The position numbers and the translations under genes are program-made. Shown here piece by piece: positions 1 through 9,841 of a stretch of 64,000 bases of DNA. The first letter of the stretch is position 1. The number at the start of each line of letters is the position of its first letter. Source of the DNA: Dama dama (lineage: Eukaryota > Chordata > Mammalia > Artiodactyla > Cervidae); contig NC_083696.1 in the NCBI RefSeq assembly GCF_033118175.1, forward strand, positions 41,587,001 to 41,651,000, in the 5' to 3' direction. A model generated the notes under the pieces. That model saw nothing but the letters and a program-made list of their open reading frames with translations. It was not told the DNA's origin and did not search any database.

Positions 1-263
1 TTTCCTCTAAACCGGCTAAACTTTTGCACTCTGTTAAATTTTAACCTGCCAGTTTTAATGATTCTTCTTGACCCCTAGAGTTACAGTGGTGGTCAATATT
101 TAAACAAATATGACTATGTGAAAACTGTATTTTCTGTTACTACTCAGTCATAATGCAGAGACCAGTAAATAATACTCTAAAAGTCTGAGTAAGACCTGGG
201 ATAACAATAGAATAAATCCAACAAAACCCCAGAATTATCATTCATTTAATATATTTACATGTG

Positions 264-470
264 TGTTAGTCACTTAGTCGTGTCTGACTCTTTGCCACCC
301 CCATGGACTGTAGCCTGCCTGGCTCCTCTGTCCATGGGATTCTCCAGGCAAGAATACTGGAGTAGGTTGCCATTTCCTTCTCCAGGGAATCTTCCTGACC
401 CAGGGTTCAAACCAGGGTCTCCTGCATTGCAGAGGGATTCTTTACCATCTGAGCTATAGGGAAGTCCCAT
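264..470 (-). mobile_element. Bov-tA SINE
   Basis: A full-length tRNA-derived SINE whose tail is shared with BovB. Read on the minus strand it starts with the tRNA-like head (gacttccctatagctcag) and ends in the agacacgactaagtgac tail. It lies inside XPO7 intron 1, antisense to the window's plus strand. Confidence 0.92.
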
Positions 471-1817
471 ATTTATATAGACTTATATGTTAAATAATAT
501 ACTTAATATCCAATTATATCATATACATTTTCCTTTTACTCTCAAGAGCCTGGATACCAGCTAGCATTATTAAAACTAACATCTGATGATCCTTCTTAGT
601 TTTTCTGTTACCACTGTACACTAAGCTAACTTTCATTTCTTTACAATAACTACCCAGCAAGTGAAAATAACAAATCCTCATTATCTTCATCTAACTTAAT
701 AAGTTTTTTAAAAAAATGGAAGGAGGACCATTCATTTTAGGAAGATAAATACAAATGAGTTTGATTTTTTAACAATCACTGCCTCCTTGGTGGCTGTTAG
801 ATAAAGTCCTCTAAAACCAAGAGTAAGAAACTTATCACAACGAGAAGGTTCTTACAAGTCTCTCTTCTGAAGAGACTTGACTACTGACATCAACAGAGCT
901 AAAAGACAAATCAAAATATTGTAATTTTCCATTACTATCGCTTTGTGACTTCCATTAAATACTTATCAGAAGAGATGCTCAGGACTCCAGCCTAAGAATC
1001 ATATGACACTTACTTAGAGTCAACAGAAAAAACAACACAAAACTGCTCACCCTGGTGGTTCAGGAAAGCACTAGCTACATAATGACTCAACTATTTAGAA
1101 CTACACATGAAGCTTTCAAATAATCACTGTCTTGAATCAGTGGTAGACTTTTTTAAACTTCATATCCCAATAGTGTTTTCAGAAAAATACTGCCCCTCAA
1201 AGCACTTCAGATTTGTCCTTAATCTTTTCATTTATTTACTCATTCCACACAGGGGAGAATTTATCTTTTTCTTGAGAAGGTTTTCTGCTACAATAAAGTA
1301 CATGTTTAAGTCTCCAAGTATCCAAAACTAAAAGTAATCTAGTGGTCTAACAAACAAAAGCATAAAGAGAAAAAATTCCTTCATGGACTTATCTGGTTGT
1401 TGAAAAGACCACTAATTTAGAGAGTAACATACTATAACTCTCTGAAATAAAATGAAGCACTGAACTGGCCTAGTACCCTTTGTTTTGAAAAGTTAGTAAG
1501 TTCTTACTTTGGTACATTTTTATGTTGGGGTGGGTGGGAAAAAAAACAACTCCTTACTAAGGCAGACCCTCCTTTGAGACGTAAGTGCTATGAAGACCGC
1601 TTGAACTCATCCTGACATTCCTCTGGTGAGGAATGACAACCTTTTTGACTCAAAATGTGGGCGAGATCACACGAAGAGGGACTTCTTTGCAAGAGATAAG
1701 ACAGATGTATAGTCATAAAAGTACACGAACTTCCTGTCTTCCAAAGCATCATCGGAAAGGCTATCTATTCAAACCATATTCTGGAATGCTCTCTGACACT
1801 ATTTTTTTATTTCCCCA
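471..1817. other. AT-rich XPO7 intron 1 DNA, no recognised element
   Basis: Unique-looking AT-rich sequence. Open frames here are short and have no recognisable domains. I see no repeat family that I can name. Confidence 0.6.
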
Positions 1818-1950
1818 GTAGATAAGAGCATGGGACCCAAAGTCAGAAGCCTCCAATCCACTTCCTAAATAAATCTAACATCAGTTCTATGCTTCGGTTT
1901 CCTCAAAATGACAGAAGTCGTTCTTGCCTATCTACTCTTTTAGGATGGAA
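1818..1950 (+). repeat. MIR SINE, diverged
   Basis: It follows the MIR pattern of 'taagagcatgg', a central core, 'cttcggtttcctcaaaatga' and 'ggatggaag'. Heavily diverged, as expected for an element active in early mammals. Confidence 0.6.
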
Positions 1951-3378
1951 GAAAAAAAAAAAAATCACATAAAAATCCTACATGCTTCTTAGAAATGGTT
2001 GCTATAAAACTCAAGGAACTACAGTATTATTATTATCACCTTGTATCAAGTTTTATTGCTACTTCTGAATTATGCTACTGATACTGGGTTTCAAATACAA
2101 ATCTGTGGTCTTCCATCTGTGGTTACAATTTTCTATATAATTCTGTCCTGATAACTTGTGCTTCCCCCTTCAAAGATTTACTCTACTGATCCCTGGCCTG
2201 AGAATTAATTTAGTCCGTTCTCTCCCAAAGAAACTGACAGAAGCCACACCACCCCACTCCCTTGTAGACAAAACGTGAGAAGATTCTCCTTTTTACTTGA
2301 GGAATGATAACTATACAATATGCAAAATAAGGAGACACACTTGCTATACTCTCTACTTTCTACTTTCCACAACACAAAACCCGTGCGGTTACCTAGAAAA
2401 TCCAAAGGTTTCTGACAATATAACTGTAACAATAACTGTGTCATAAAATTATCGGATCTAAGGCACAGAAAGGAAAAACTTTATCGAGTTTGCAAGAAAT
2501 AACCCTGACTCCTCCAGCTACTTTCAGGAGCGGTTAAGGGTCTGTCTCTTCCCAGGGCCTGTGCCCTGTCTTTGAAGAAAAGTGGCCTGGGCCCAAAGCA
2601 CGCCCGGGGCAGCTCTGCAACCCCATGGGGACCCTCCAGAGCAAACGTCTGCACCCAATGTTGCAGCTCTCGATTCAGACACACCCCCTCCACCCCGCGT
2701 TTCAGAGGAGGTGTGGGCACTCAACTCCTTCACTGGGGATAGGGGGACTGGAGGGAGGGCGGGCCCAGGCCTGAGCACCCATTTTGGAGGATCGGGGAGC
2801 TCGGCCCCGCAGGCAGTGTGATCAGGAGTGGGGGAGTGATGGGCGAACCCGTGGGAGCGGGGAAGGAGGCAGGAGGGAGGGGGTCTCTTATGTTCGGGGG
2901 CGAGAAGAGGAAGGCGGCGGGAAAGACTCGGTAGAGCGAGATTGATCAGTGCGAGGTATTCTTTTTGTTATCTGTTTACGGCCGGCGGGTGTGACCGGGA
3001 AGTGCCCCTCAGGACAGAGTCGGCAAGGGGTCTCCCTAACGCCCCCGTCTTGGGGGGCACTGAGGACTTGCGGGAGGCCTCCCTCCGGCGTGAGGACAGT
3101 CACTGATAAGCGATGTAGGCTGTGCCCGCCGGGGCGCGGATCCCTGAACCTCCAGCCCCGCGCGAGAGGCGTGGGACCGGGTGGGAGGGGATGGAGGAGG
3201 CCCCCGGCCCGGGAGGCGGGAAAGGCCCCAGGGCTCCGGGACGGGGCGGCGTCTCCGGAGCCCCGAGTGGCGGCGGCGCGGGCCCGGCGAGCCCCGACCC
3301 TGCCCGAGCCCCTCGGGCCGCGCGCGCCCCCACTCCCCACTCTCCGCGGCCACCCCCCTCCCCCGCAGCTCCTCTCAC

Positions 3379-3396
3379 CTGCACATGATCCGCCAT
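3379..3396 (-). CDS. XPO7: XPO7 (exportin-7) coding exon 1, six codons
   Basis: XPO7 encodes a karyopherin-beta family nuclear transport receptor that shuttles cargo through the nuclear pore with Ran-GTP. On the minus strand the exon reads ATG GCG GAT CAT GTG CAG (MADHVQ), followed immediately by GTGAGAG, a strong splice donor. Exportin-7 begins MADHVQSLAQLEN, so the six codons and the phase 0 junction fit exactly. The start has A at -3 and G at +4. Support also comes from the CpG island and from DOK2 lying divergently about 9.8 kb away, as in human 8p21.3. The other coding exons lie outside the window to the left. The exon alone is very short, so the call rests on the combination of donor, start context and gene order. 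Confidence 0.85.
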
Positions 3397-3400
3397 TTTG
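3390..3400 (-). promoter_or_regulatory. YY1-like motif overlapping the XPO7 start codon
   Basis: The minus strand reads CAAAATGGCGG, the classical YY1 core (AANATGGCG), and it includes the translation start. Many housekeeping genes carry a YY1 site at this position. Binding is inferred. Confidence 0.6.
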
Positions 3401-3520
3401 CTCCATTCATGCTCCTCTGCGGCCCCCCCTCCCCCCCAACGCGCACCTCGGCCGGGCCGCCGCCGCCGCCGCCGTCGCCGCTGCGCCTGCGCGCTGGGGA
3501 CTCGTCGCGCTGCGCTCACG
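3397..3520 (-). other. XPO7: XPO7 5' UTR (approximate) with two upstream ATGs
   Basis: Upstream of the XPO7 start, minus-strand ATGs lie at 3406 and 3410, which is 10 and 14 nt before the main ATG and out of frame with it. Both would read across the authentic start. The GC-rich leader includes a (GGC)n tract. The 5' boundary is a guess because the start site was not measured. Confidence 0.5.
3482..3492. promoter_or_regulatory. NRF-1-like motif
   Basis: TGCGCCTGCGC closely fits the NRF-1 palindrome (YGCGCAYGCGCR). Related TGCGCAG motifs recur near 3538 and 3575, so the cluster is more convincing than any single copy. Confidence 0.55.
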
Positions 3521-3915
3521 GCGTAGCGCCGCCCGGCTGCGCAGGCCCGGGCGGCTGGGGCCGCGGTTGGAGAATGCGCAGCGCCGTTGGGACGGCGTAA
3601 AGGCGCGGCAACGTCAGCGGCCCGGAGACGCGGGAGGCGGGTGGAGGAGGGAGCAGGCCGGGGGGCGCGAGGGGAGGGGGCCGGGGGAACAAAGCTTTGT
3701 TTACATGATTTTTAAAGGGGCCGCGCTCGCTCCGGCGGGCCGGCGAGAGCGGCAGCGGGAGGTTGCGCTGCCTTAGCTCACCGTCTGGGCGAGGGCTCCC
3801 GGAGGGACCAGGACCTGTCCCCGCCCAGACCCCTGCACCTGACGGATTCCTCCCTTCAAAAGTGAACCCGCGACGCCCCTCACCCGGCTGCGGCCGCGCC
3901 ACCGCTGTAACACCG

Positions 3916-3940
3916 CACCACACCACACCACACCACACCC
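3916..3940. repeat. (CCACA)n microsatellite
   Basis: About five tandem copies of a five-base unit sit on the edge of the CpG island. Length variation between individuals is likely. Confidence 0.9.
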
Positions 3941-3973
3941 CCGGGGGTTCTTCCGGTGCGCCCACCGCCCACC

Positions 3974-3981
3974 TACGTCAC
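3974..3981. promoter_or_regulatory. CRE-like site
   Basis: TACGTCAC matches the CREB/ATF element TGACGTCA in seven of eight bases on one strand. It lies just outside the dense CpG island. Function is inferred. Confidence 0.35.
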
Positions 3982-4654
3982 CTGCATTATTCTTTACTTT
4001 CCACTGCCGACGAATTTGTGTCCTTCTGGATTTCTGCTCCAGTGGACAGGGGTCATTGCTCTCTGATCCTAGGTTTTACCAGCAACCCAAATCTCCTTGT
4101 TTTCATTTCTATCCTTTTCTCCACGCTAAACATTCATGGAAATAACCGCCAAGTAATGGTAATGATGGATACACGCAGAAGGCACGGTTCCGATCTTCCC
4201 CAATAAATTGTCATCTTAATCAGCTGTCTAGGCTGCCTCCTAAGAGTGGTCAGAAGCTGGGGGAGGTGGTGGCGGGGAGAGATAAAGGGATTTTAGGACC
4301 CCTGGGCTCAGTCTTGAGTGGAAAAGCCATCCCTCTGAGTGAGGTCAGGTCAGGCCTTGCCTGCTGCTACCAATTCCAGTCTTTCCCACTAGGAAAGATA
4401 GATCCTGTTTTCCATTAGATCCCACTCTGGCTTCCAGTCATGGTCCCCGGATTAGATTTTATCTGAATTCTGAGAGCATAGGTTGTATGTTAGTAGTGAA
4501 TGACACACACACTTTCTGTTAAGTATCAAGAGGACTGGTGCTCAGCATTCATTTCAACCTTCGTCGTCCTCCGAGTGTGTCTTCCTGATTCGCAGAGGTA
4601 GGACACCGAAAAACTACATTACCCAGACTTCCTTGCAGCCAGGGTTCTGTATGC
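3982..4654. other. Spacer upstream of the XPO7 island, no recognised element
   Basis: Moderate-GC unique DNA between the CpG island and the BovB LINE. No exon, SINE or DNA transposon was recognised. Confidence 0.55.
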
Positions 4655-5611
4655 AAGTTCAGTTCAGTTAAGCTCAGTCGCTCAGCAGTCCTGTCCGACT
4701 CTTTGTAACCCCATGGACTGCAGCACCCCAGGCTTCCCTGTCCATCACCAACTTCCGGAGCTTGCTTTCAAACTCAGGTCCATGGAGTGAGTGATGCCAT
4801 CCAACCATTTTATCCTCCGTCGTCCCCTTCTCCTCCTGCCTTCAATCTTTCCCAGCATCAGGGTCTTTTCCAATGAATCAGTTCTTCACATCAGGTGGCC
4901 AAAGTATTAGAGTTTTAGCTTCAGCATCAGTCCTTCCAGTGAATGTTCAGGGCTGATTTCTTTTAGGATGGACTGGTTTGACCTCCTTGCAGTCCAAGGG
5001 ACTCTCAAGAGTCTTCTCCAATACCAGGAAAGCATCAGTTCTTCAGCACTCAGCTTTCTTTATAGTCCAACTCTCACATCCATACCTGTCTACTGGAAAA
5101 ACAGACTGACTAGACAGACCTTTGTCAGGAAAGTAATGTCTCTGCTTTTTAATATGCTGTCTAAGTTGGTCATAACTTTTCTTCCAAGGAGCAAGCATCT
5201 TTTAATTTCATGGCTTCAGTCACCATCTGCAGTGATTTTGGAGCCCAAGAAAATAAAATGTGTTACTGTTTCCATTGTTTCCATATCTATTTGCCATGAA
5301 GTGATGGGACTGGATGCCATGATCTTAGTTTTTTGACTCGAGTTTTAAGCCAACTTTTTCACTCTCCTCTTTAACTTTCATTAAGAGGCTCTTTAGTTCT
5401 TCCTCACTTTCTGCCATAAGGGGGCTGTCATCTGCATATCTGAGGTTATTGATATTTCTCCTGACAATCTTGATTCCAGTTTGTGCTTCATCCAGTCCAG
5501 CATTTTGCATGATGGACTGTGCGTATAAGTTAAATAAGCAGGGTGACAATATACAGCCTTGTCGTACTCCTTTCCTGATTTGGAACCCGTCTGTGTTCCA
5601 TGTCCAGTTCT
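4655..5611 (-). mobile_element. BovB (RTE) LINE, 3' part
   Basis: The minus strand carries the C-terminal reverse transcriptase region and the BovB 3' end. The frame at 5325-5549 contains the catalytic YADD motif (RYADDSPLMAES) with the flanking SPCLFNLYAQSIM segment. Its 3' end, near 4655, is the sequence that Bov-tA and Bov-A SINEs share as a tail. An L1 interrupts it at 5612; the 5' part continues at 6181. Stops and frame changes make it non-functional. Confidence 0.9.
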
Positions 5612-6180
5612 TTTTTTTTAATTCTACATATTTAACTTTATTTATTTATTTTAAATTATTTATTTATTTATTTTAATTTACAACATTGTAGTGGTTTTGC
5701 CATACATTGACATGAATCCGCCATGGGTGTGCGTGTGTTCCCCATCCTGAATCGCCCTCCCCCCTCCCTCCCCATCCCATCCCTCTGGGTCATCCCAGTG
5801 CACCAGCCCCGAGCATCCTGTATCATGCATCAAACCTGGACTGGCAATTCGTATGATAATTTACATGTTTCAGTGCCATTCTCCCATATCATCCTGCCCT
5901 CGCCCTCTCCCACAGAGTCCAAAAGACTGTTCAATACATCTGTTGTGTCTCTTTTGCTGTCTTGCATACAGGGTTATCGTTACCATCTTTCTAAATTCCG
6001 TATATATGTGTTAGTATACTGTATTGGTGTTTTTCTTTCTGGCTTACTTCACTCTGTATAATAGGCTCCAGTTTCATCCACCTCATTAGAACTGATTCAG
6101 ATGTATTCTTTTTAATGGCTGGGTAATATTCCATTATGTATATGTATTACAGCTTTCTTATCCATTCATCTACTGATGGA
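5612..6180 (-). mobile_element. 5'-truncated L1 inserted in BovB, with 16-bp target duplication
   Basis: A poly(T) start at 5611 and the ruminant L1 3' end read on the minus strand mark an L1 insertion that runs from poly(A) to a truncated ORF2 tail. The 16-base direct repeat ttccatgtccagttct occurs at 5596-5611 and again at 6181-6196, a clean target-site duplication. Confidence 0.9.
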
Positions 6181-7101
6181 TTCCATGTCCAGTTCTAACT
6201 GTTGCTTCCTGAACTGGATATAGATTTCTCAGGGGGCGGGTAAGGTGGTCTGGTATTTCCGTCTCTTTAAGAATTTTCCATAGTTTGTTGTGATCCACAG
6301 TGTCAAAGGGTTTGGCGTAGTCAATAAAGCAAAAGTAGATGTTTTTCTGGAACTCTCTTGCTTTTTCAATGATCCAGCAGATGTTGGCAATTTGATCTGT
6401 GGTTCCTCTCCCTTTTCTAAATCCAGATTGAACATCTGGAAGTTCACGGTTCACGTATTGTTGGAGCCTGACTTGGAGAATCTTGAGCATTACTTTGCTA
6501 GCGTGTGAGATGAGTGCAATTGTATGGTAGTTTGAACTTCCTTTGGCATTGCCTTTCTTTGGGGTTGTAATGAAAACTGACCTTTTCCAGTCCTGTGGCC
6601 ACTGCTGAGTTTTCCAATTTTGCTGGCATAATAAATGCAGCACTTTCACAGCATCATCTTTTTGGATTTGAAGTAGCTCAATTGGAATTCCATCACCTCC
6701 ACTAGCTTTGTTCATAGTGATACCTCCTAGGGCCCACTTGACTTCACATTCCAGGATGTCTGACTCTAGGTGAGTGATCACACCATTGTGATTATCTGGG
6801 TCATGAAGATCTTTATTGTATAGTTCTTCTGTGTATTCTTGCCACCTCTTCTTAATTTCTTCTGCTTCTGTTAGGTCCATACCATTTCTGTCCTTTATTG
6901 TGCCCATCTTTGCATGAAATGTTCTCTTGATATCTTTAATTTTCTTGAAGAGATCTCTAGACTTTCCCGTTCTATTGCTTTCCTCTATTTCTTTGCATTG
7001 ATCACTGAGGAAGGCTTTCTCATCTCTCCTTGCTATTCTTTGGAATTCTGCATTCAGATGGGTATCTTTCCTTTTCTCCTTTGCCTTTAGCTTCACTGCC
7101 G
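6181..7101 (-). mobile_element. BovB (RTE) LINE, reverse transcriptase part
   Basis: An open frame of about 300 codons on the minus strand (6170-7096) carries the upstream reverse transcriptase motifs: SGGDGIPIELLQ, then SGFRKGRGTTDQI, then FIDYAKPFDTVDH, which holds the first catalytic aspartate. The catalytic YADD is in the separated piece at 5325-5549. The element stops near 7101, so the endonuclease region is missing and it is 5'-truncated. Confidence 0.9.
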
Positions 7102-7639
7102 ATTAGATTCACTCAGAGAAAACTTTGGAGACAGAGCTTTTGACTGTTGCTTCTGACAAATCTAGCCTTTGAGGTGTGGGATTTTTCTGGTTTTGTTTTC
7201 CAACATTTCAGTATCCAGTTCTTAGCTCCCTGAGGGTACAGAGCAAGGGTGGTGGGTCAGGTGCTTCCTTGAGGTCTTCTTGGAGTGATGATTGCAATGG
7301 GGTAGTCTTCCAATTCCCTACTTGCCTGATGGAGTAGAAATAACAGCTCCCTGTGGGGACAGACCCAAATCCTGCCCCACCAACAACCCTCCCCACACCT
7401 GTTTCTCTCCATCTTCCCCTTTTCAGTAAATGATAGTCTAGTGTTTCAACAGTCCCTCATAGTCAGTCCATGTGCAAGTCCAGTACACACCCAAATCTGG
7501 CCACTCATCTTCATTATTACTAACACCCTGATCCAGACCACCATCAGTTTTCTGCTGGGCTCAGATAAATAGAATCCTTGCTTTCTCTGCTTCTTATCTT
7601 GCCCCTTGACAACCCATCTTCCCTATAGCTGCAGAACAT
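7102..7639. other. Spacer, no recognised element
   Basis: Unique-looking DNA between BovB and an L2 tail. The part from about 7500 onward may be a more diverged upstream section of the same L2. Confidence 0.5.
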
Positions 7640-8098
7640 CCTTTTAATGTCATAAATGAGATCATTCACATCCCTGCTTTAAAATCCTCAAGTGGCCTCC
7701 CATCACATTTGGAATACATTCGGAATCTTTCCTGTAGCCTGAAAGGCCATGTGATAGGACCATCTGTCCCCAGTCCCCTCTGGCTTGCAATGCTCTGGTC
7801 ATTCTGCCCTTCTTGTAGTTCTTCACATCCAGCTGTTCCTGCCTAGGGGCCTTTGCCCTTGAAGGAACTTCTGCCTGCAGTGTTTTCCCCTTAGATCTTT
7901 AAGTGGCTGGTTTCCTCTTATCACTGGTTTCTTAGTTCAATTGTTATCTCCTCAGAGAGGCTTTTCTCACCAGTTCTATAGATAATTGTCCCCTCCTCCA
8001 TCACTGTCATACTTACAGCACTGATCATGGTCTCTTTGAAACTATTTATGTATTTACTTTTTTCATCATCTGAGTCTCTAGCTAGAAAGAAAGTGCGA
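7640..8098 (+). repeat. L2 LINE 3' region
   Basis: The order 'catccctgctttaaaatcct', 'ggggcctttgcccttgaagg', 'cctcagagaggcttttctca' and a Tyr-rich AT tail follows the mammalian L2 3' part. It is diverged and ends where a CHR SINE begins. Confidence 0.65.
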
Positions 8099-8113
8099 GA
8101 ACTTCCCTGGTGG
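8099..8113 (+). mobile_element. CHR SINE, 5' fragment cut off by an LTR
   Basis: gaacttccctggtgg is the start of a CHR (tRNA-derived) SINE. The rest resumes at 9074 after the solo LTR, with gtgg (8110-8113) and gcgg (9074-9077) as the likely 4-bp target duplication. Confidence 0.75.
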
Positions 8114-8185
8114 TGTTGCAGAGAAGCCAACTGAGTCCATGTTGGAAACTTTCTTTGACTTGCTTTTCATTGCTTTTGTTATTAT

Positions 8186-8398
8186 GGAAAGTGAAAGTGA
8201 AGTTGCTCAGTCGCTCGCTTTTTGGGACCCCCAAGGACTCTAGCCTACCACGCTCCTCCATCCATGGGATTTTCCAGGCAAGAGTACTGGAGTGGGTTGC
8301 CATTTCCTTCTCCAGAGGATCTTCCCGACCCACGGATCGAACCGGGGTCTCCCGCATTGTAGGCAGACGCTTTACCATCTGAGCCACCAGGGAATCAC
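8186..8398 (-). mobile_element. Bov-tA SINE inside the solo LTR
   Basis: Full-length and antisense to the LTR. The direct repeat tttgttattat at 8175-8185 and 8399-8409 is its target duplication. Confidence 0.92.
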
Positions 8399-8554
8399 TT
8401 TGTTATTATTATAATCATACGTAATAGCTTGCCTCAGAGGACCCTGCCCCTCTGCTTGACTGTCAACTAAAGTGCCTTTTTTCAGCTCTTTGAGAGCTAA
8501 TCTGTCCCTGCCCACCTGTGAATAGAAGAGACGAACACACCCCTTCCCAAGGCT

Positions 8555-8775
8555 TGCAAAGCATCTTCAAAAGGTGGTGCTTTGGTAAAGCATCAGCCTC
8601 CAATGAGGGTGACTTGGGAGTTCTATCCTGGGACAAGAAGATCCTCTGGAGAAGGAAATGGCAACTCACTCCAGTATTCTTGCCTGGAAAACCCCATGGA
8701 CAGAGGAGCCTGGCGGGCTCCAGTCCATGGGATCGCAAAGAGTCGGACACGACTGAGCATGAGCACACGCAGCAA
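8555..8775 (+). mobile_element. Bov-tA SINE inside the solo LTR
   Basis: The head is diverged (about 8570-8640); the body and tail are typical, ending in gtcggacacgactgagcat. The 14-base repeat cccttcccaaggct at 8541-8554 and 8776-8789 flanks it. It forms an inverted pair with the Bov-tA at 8186-8398. Confidence 0.9.
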
Positions 8776-9073
8776 CCCTTCCCAAGGCTGGCCAATTCCC
8801 TTGGAGTTGTTTTGCAAGACGGAAGACCCAAACATCTTTACTTCCCCTCTACCTTTCCCTCTAATCTGTCTTTTGACTTTAGTTCCTCATTGCTTTCTCT
8901 CTGATCTATAAAAGACCCTGGCATCCAGACCTGGACAAGATGGTTATTTTGAGGCACCTTTTTCTCAATCAGCTGGCTCCCCGAATAAAGTCGTATTCCT
9001 TGCCTCAACACCTCGTCTCTCGGATTCATTGGCCTATCGTGTGGTGAACAGAGTGAGCTTGGACTCGGTAACA

Positions 9074-9257
9074 GCGGTCCAGTGACTGATCCATCCTCCC
9101 ACTGCAGGGGGCCTGGGTTTGATCCCTGGTCATGGAACTAGAACCCACATGCCACAGCTAAGAGTTTGCATGCTGCAACTAAAGATCTTGTATGTTGTAA
9201 TGAAGATCCAAGATCCTGCTGCAGCAAGACCTGGCACAGCCAAGTAAAGAAATGTTT
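9074..9257 (+). mobile_element. CHR SINE, remainder after the LTR
   Basis: It resumes with ggtccagtgactgatc and has a B-box-like tttgatccctgg, a 'gcacagccaagtaaa' end and an A-rich tail. It is continuous with 8099-8113. Confidence 0.85.
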
Positions 9258-9288
9258 TTAAAAAGAGAAGGGAACTACAATGAAAACA

Positions 9289-9450
9289 GGGAAGGGGACA
9301 ACAGAGGACGAGATGGTTGGATGGCATCAATAACTCGATGGACATGAGATTGAGCAAGCTCCGGAAAATAGTGAAGGCCAGGGAAGCCTGGCGTGCTGCA
9401 GTCCATGAGGTTGCAAAGAGTCAGACAAGACTAAGTGAACATCAGCAAAT
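9289..9450 (+). mobile_element. BovB 3' end fragment
   Basis: It contains gatggttggatggcatcaat, 'gcctggcgtgctgcagtcca' and the gtcagacaagactaagtgaa end, the BovB 3' terminus in sense. Confidence 0.85.
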
Positions 9451-9764
9451 GTCTTGTTTATGCTCTGTCCCTCCTACCTCTGCACAGAGGAGATGCTCAA
9501 AAAAATAACTTTTAACCTAAATTCTTCCTATCTCAGTCTCATCCTAGGGTGCATTTGGGGCTCTCAGGAGAACATGAAGGAGTTTGAACTTTAAGGAGTG
9601 TTATGCCAATGTTAAGTAATATTATTATGTTAATAATGATATACTTAATGGAGAGTGAGGACTAGGAATGAAACCCAAGAGACAGATCCTTCCTCCCCCA
9701 CTGACAGGAACAACTGGGGTGGGAGAAGGCAGGATTGCTTTTATAAACACTCCCTCCCCCCCTA
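9451..9764. other. Spacer, no recognised element
   Basis: Short unique interval between two BovB-derived fragments. Confidence 0.5.
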
Positions 9765-9841
9765 CACCTGGCGTGCTGAGGTTTGTGGTTCATGGGGTCG
9801 CTGAGTCGGACACAACTGAGCGACTGAACTGGACTGAACTC
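9765..9841 (+). mobile_element. BovB/Bov-A 3' tail fragment
   Basis: About 75 bp ending in tcggacacaactgagcgact plus the repeated gaactggactgaact terminal motif of BovB. Too short to assign to BovB rather than Bov-A. Confidence 0.75.

Larger units (their letters stand above)
1..3378 (-). other. XPO7: XPO7 intron 1 (part; runs off the left edge)
   Basis: From the GT donor at 3378-3377 the minus-strand transcript enters intron 1, which continues past base 1. Exon 2, which should begin with the codons for SLAQLEN, is not in the window. The 3' part is AT-rich unique DNA with one Bov-tA and one MIR; the part next to exon 1 is CpG-rich. The intron assignment is inferred from the exon 1 call. Confidence 0.8.
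2800..3960. promoter_or_regulatory. XPO7: CpG island / XPO7 promoter
   Basis: A sharp rise in GC and CpG surrounds the first coding exon of XPO7. It includes a CCG-repeat tract at about 3460-3482, several NRF-1-like TGCGC motifs at 3482-3580, and a YY1-like motif on the start codon. There is no convincing TATA box. This is the architecture of a broad housekeeping promoter. Transcription probably starts on the minus strand between about 3420 and 3600; the exact site cannot be read from sequence. Long open frames here in both strands are a by-product of few AT-rich stop codons. Confidence 0.85.
8114..9073 (+). mobile_element. Solo LTR of an endogenous retrovirus, carrying two SINEs
   Basis: It starts TGTTGCAG and ends GGTAACA, so the termini are the expected TG...CA. 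A TATAAAA box lies at 8907-8913 and an AATAAA signal at 8984-8989, giving a U3-R-U5 order on the plus strand. Two Bov-tA SINEs (8186-8398 and 8555-8775) inflate it; without them it is about 520 bp. There is no internal retroviral region, so it is a solo LTR left by recombination. The 4-bp target duplication favours an ERV1-type element, but I cannot name the family with certainty (bovine BTLTR1-like sequences look similar). Confidence 0.8.

Noticed and set aside
2949..3776. 275-codon open frame in the CpG island (plus), and long frames on the other strand
   Set aside because: Arg/Pro/Gly/Ala-rich translations in several frames of a CpG island are expected by composition; no domain, and it overlaps the XPO7 first exon.
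8114..9073. Full provirus near the LTR
   Set aside because: CHR sequence resumes immediately after the single LTR; no gag, pol or env region.
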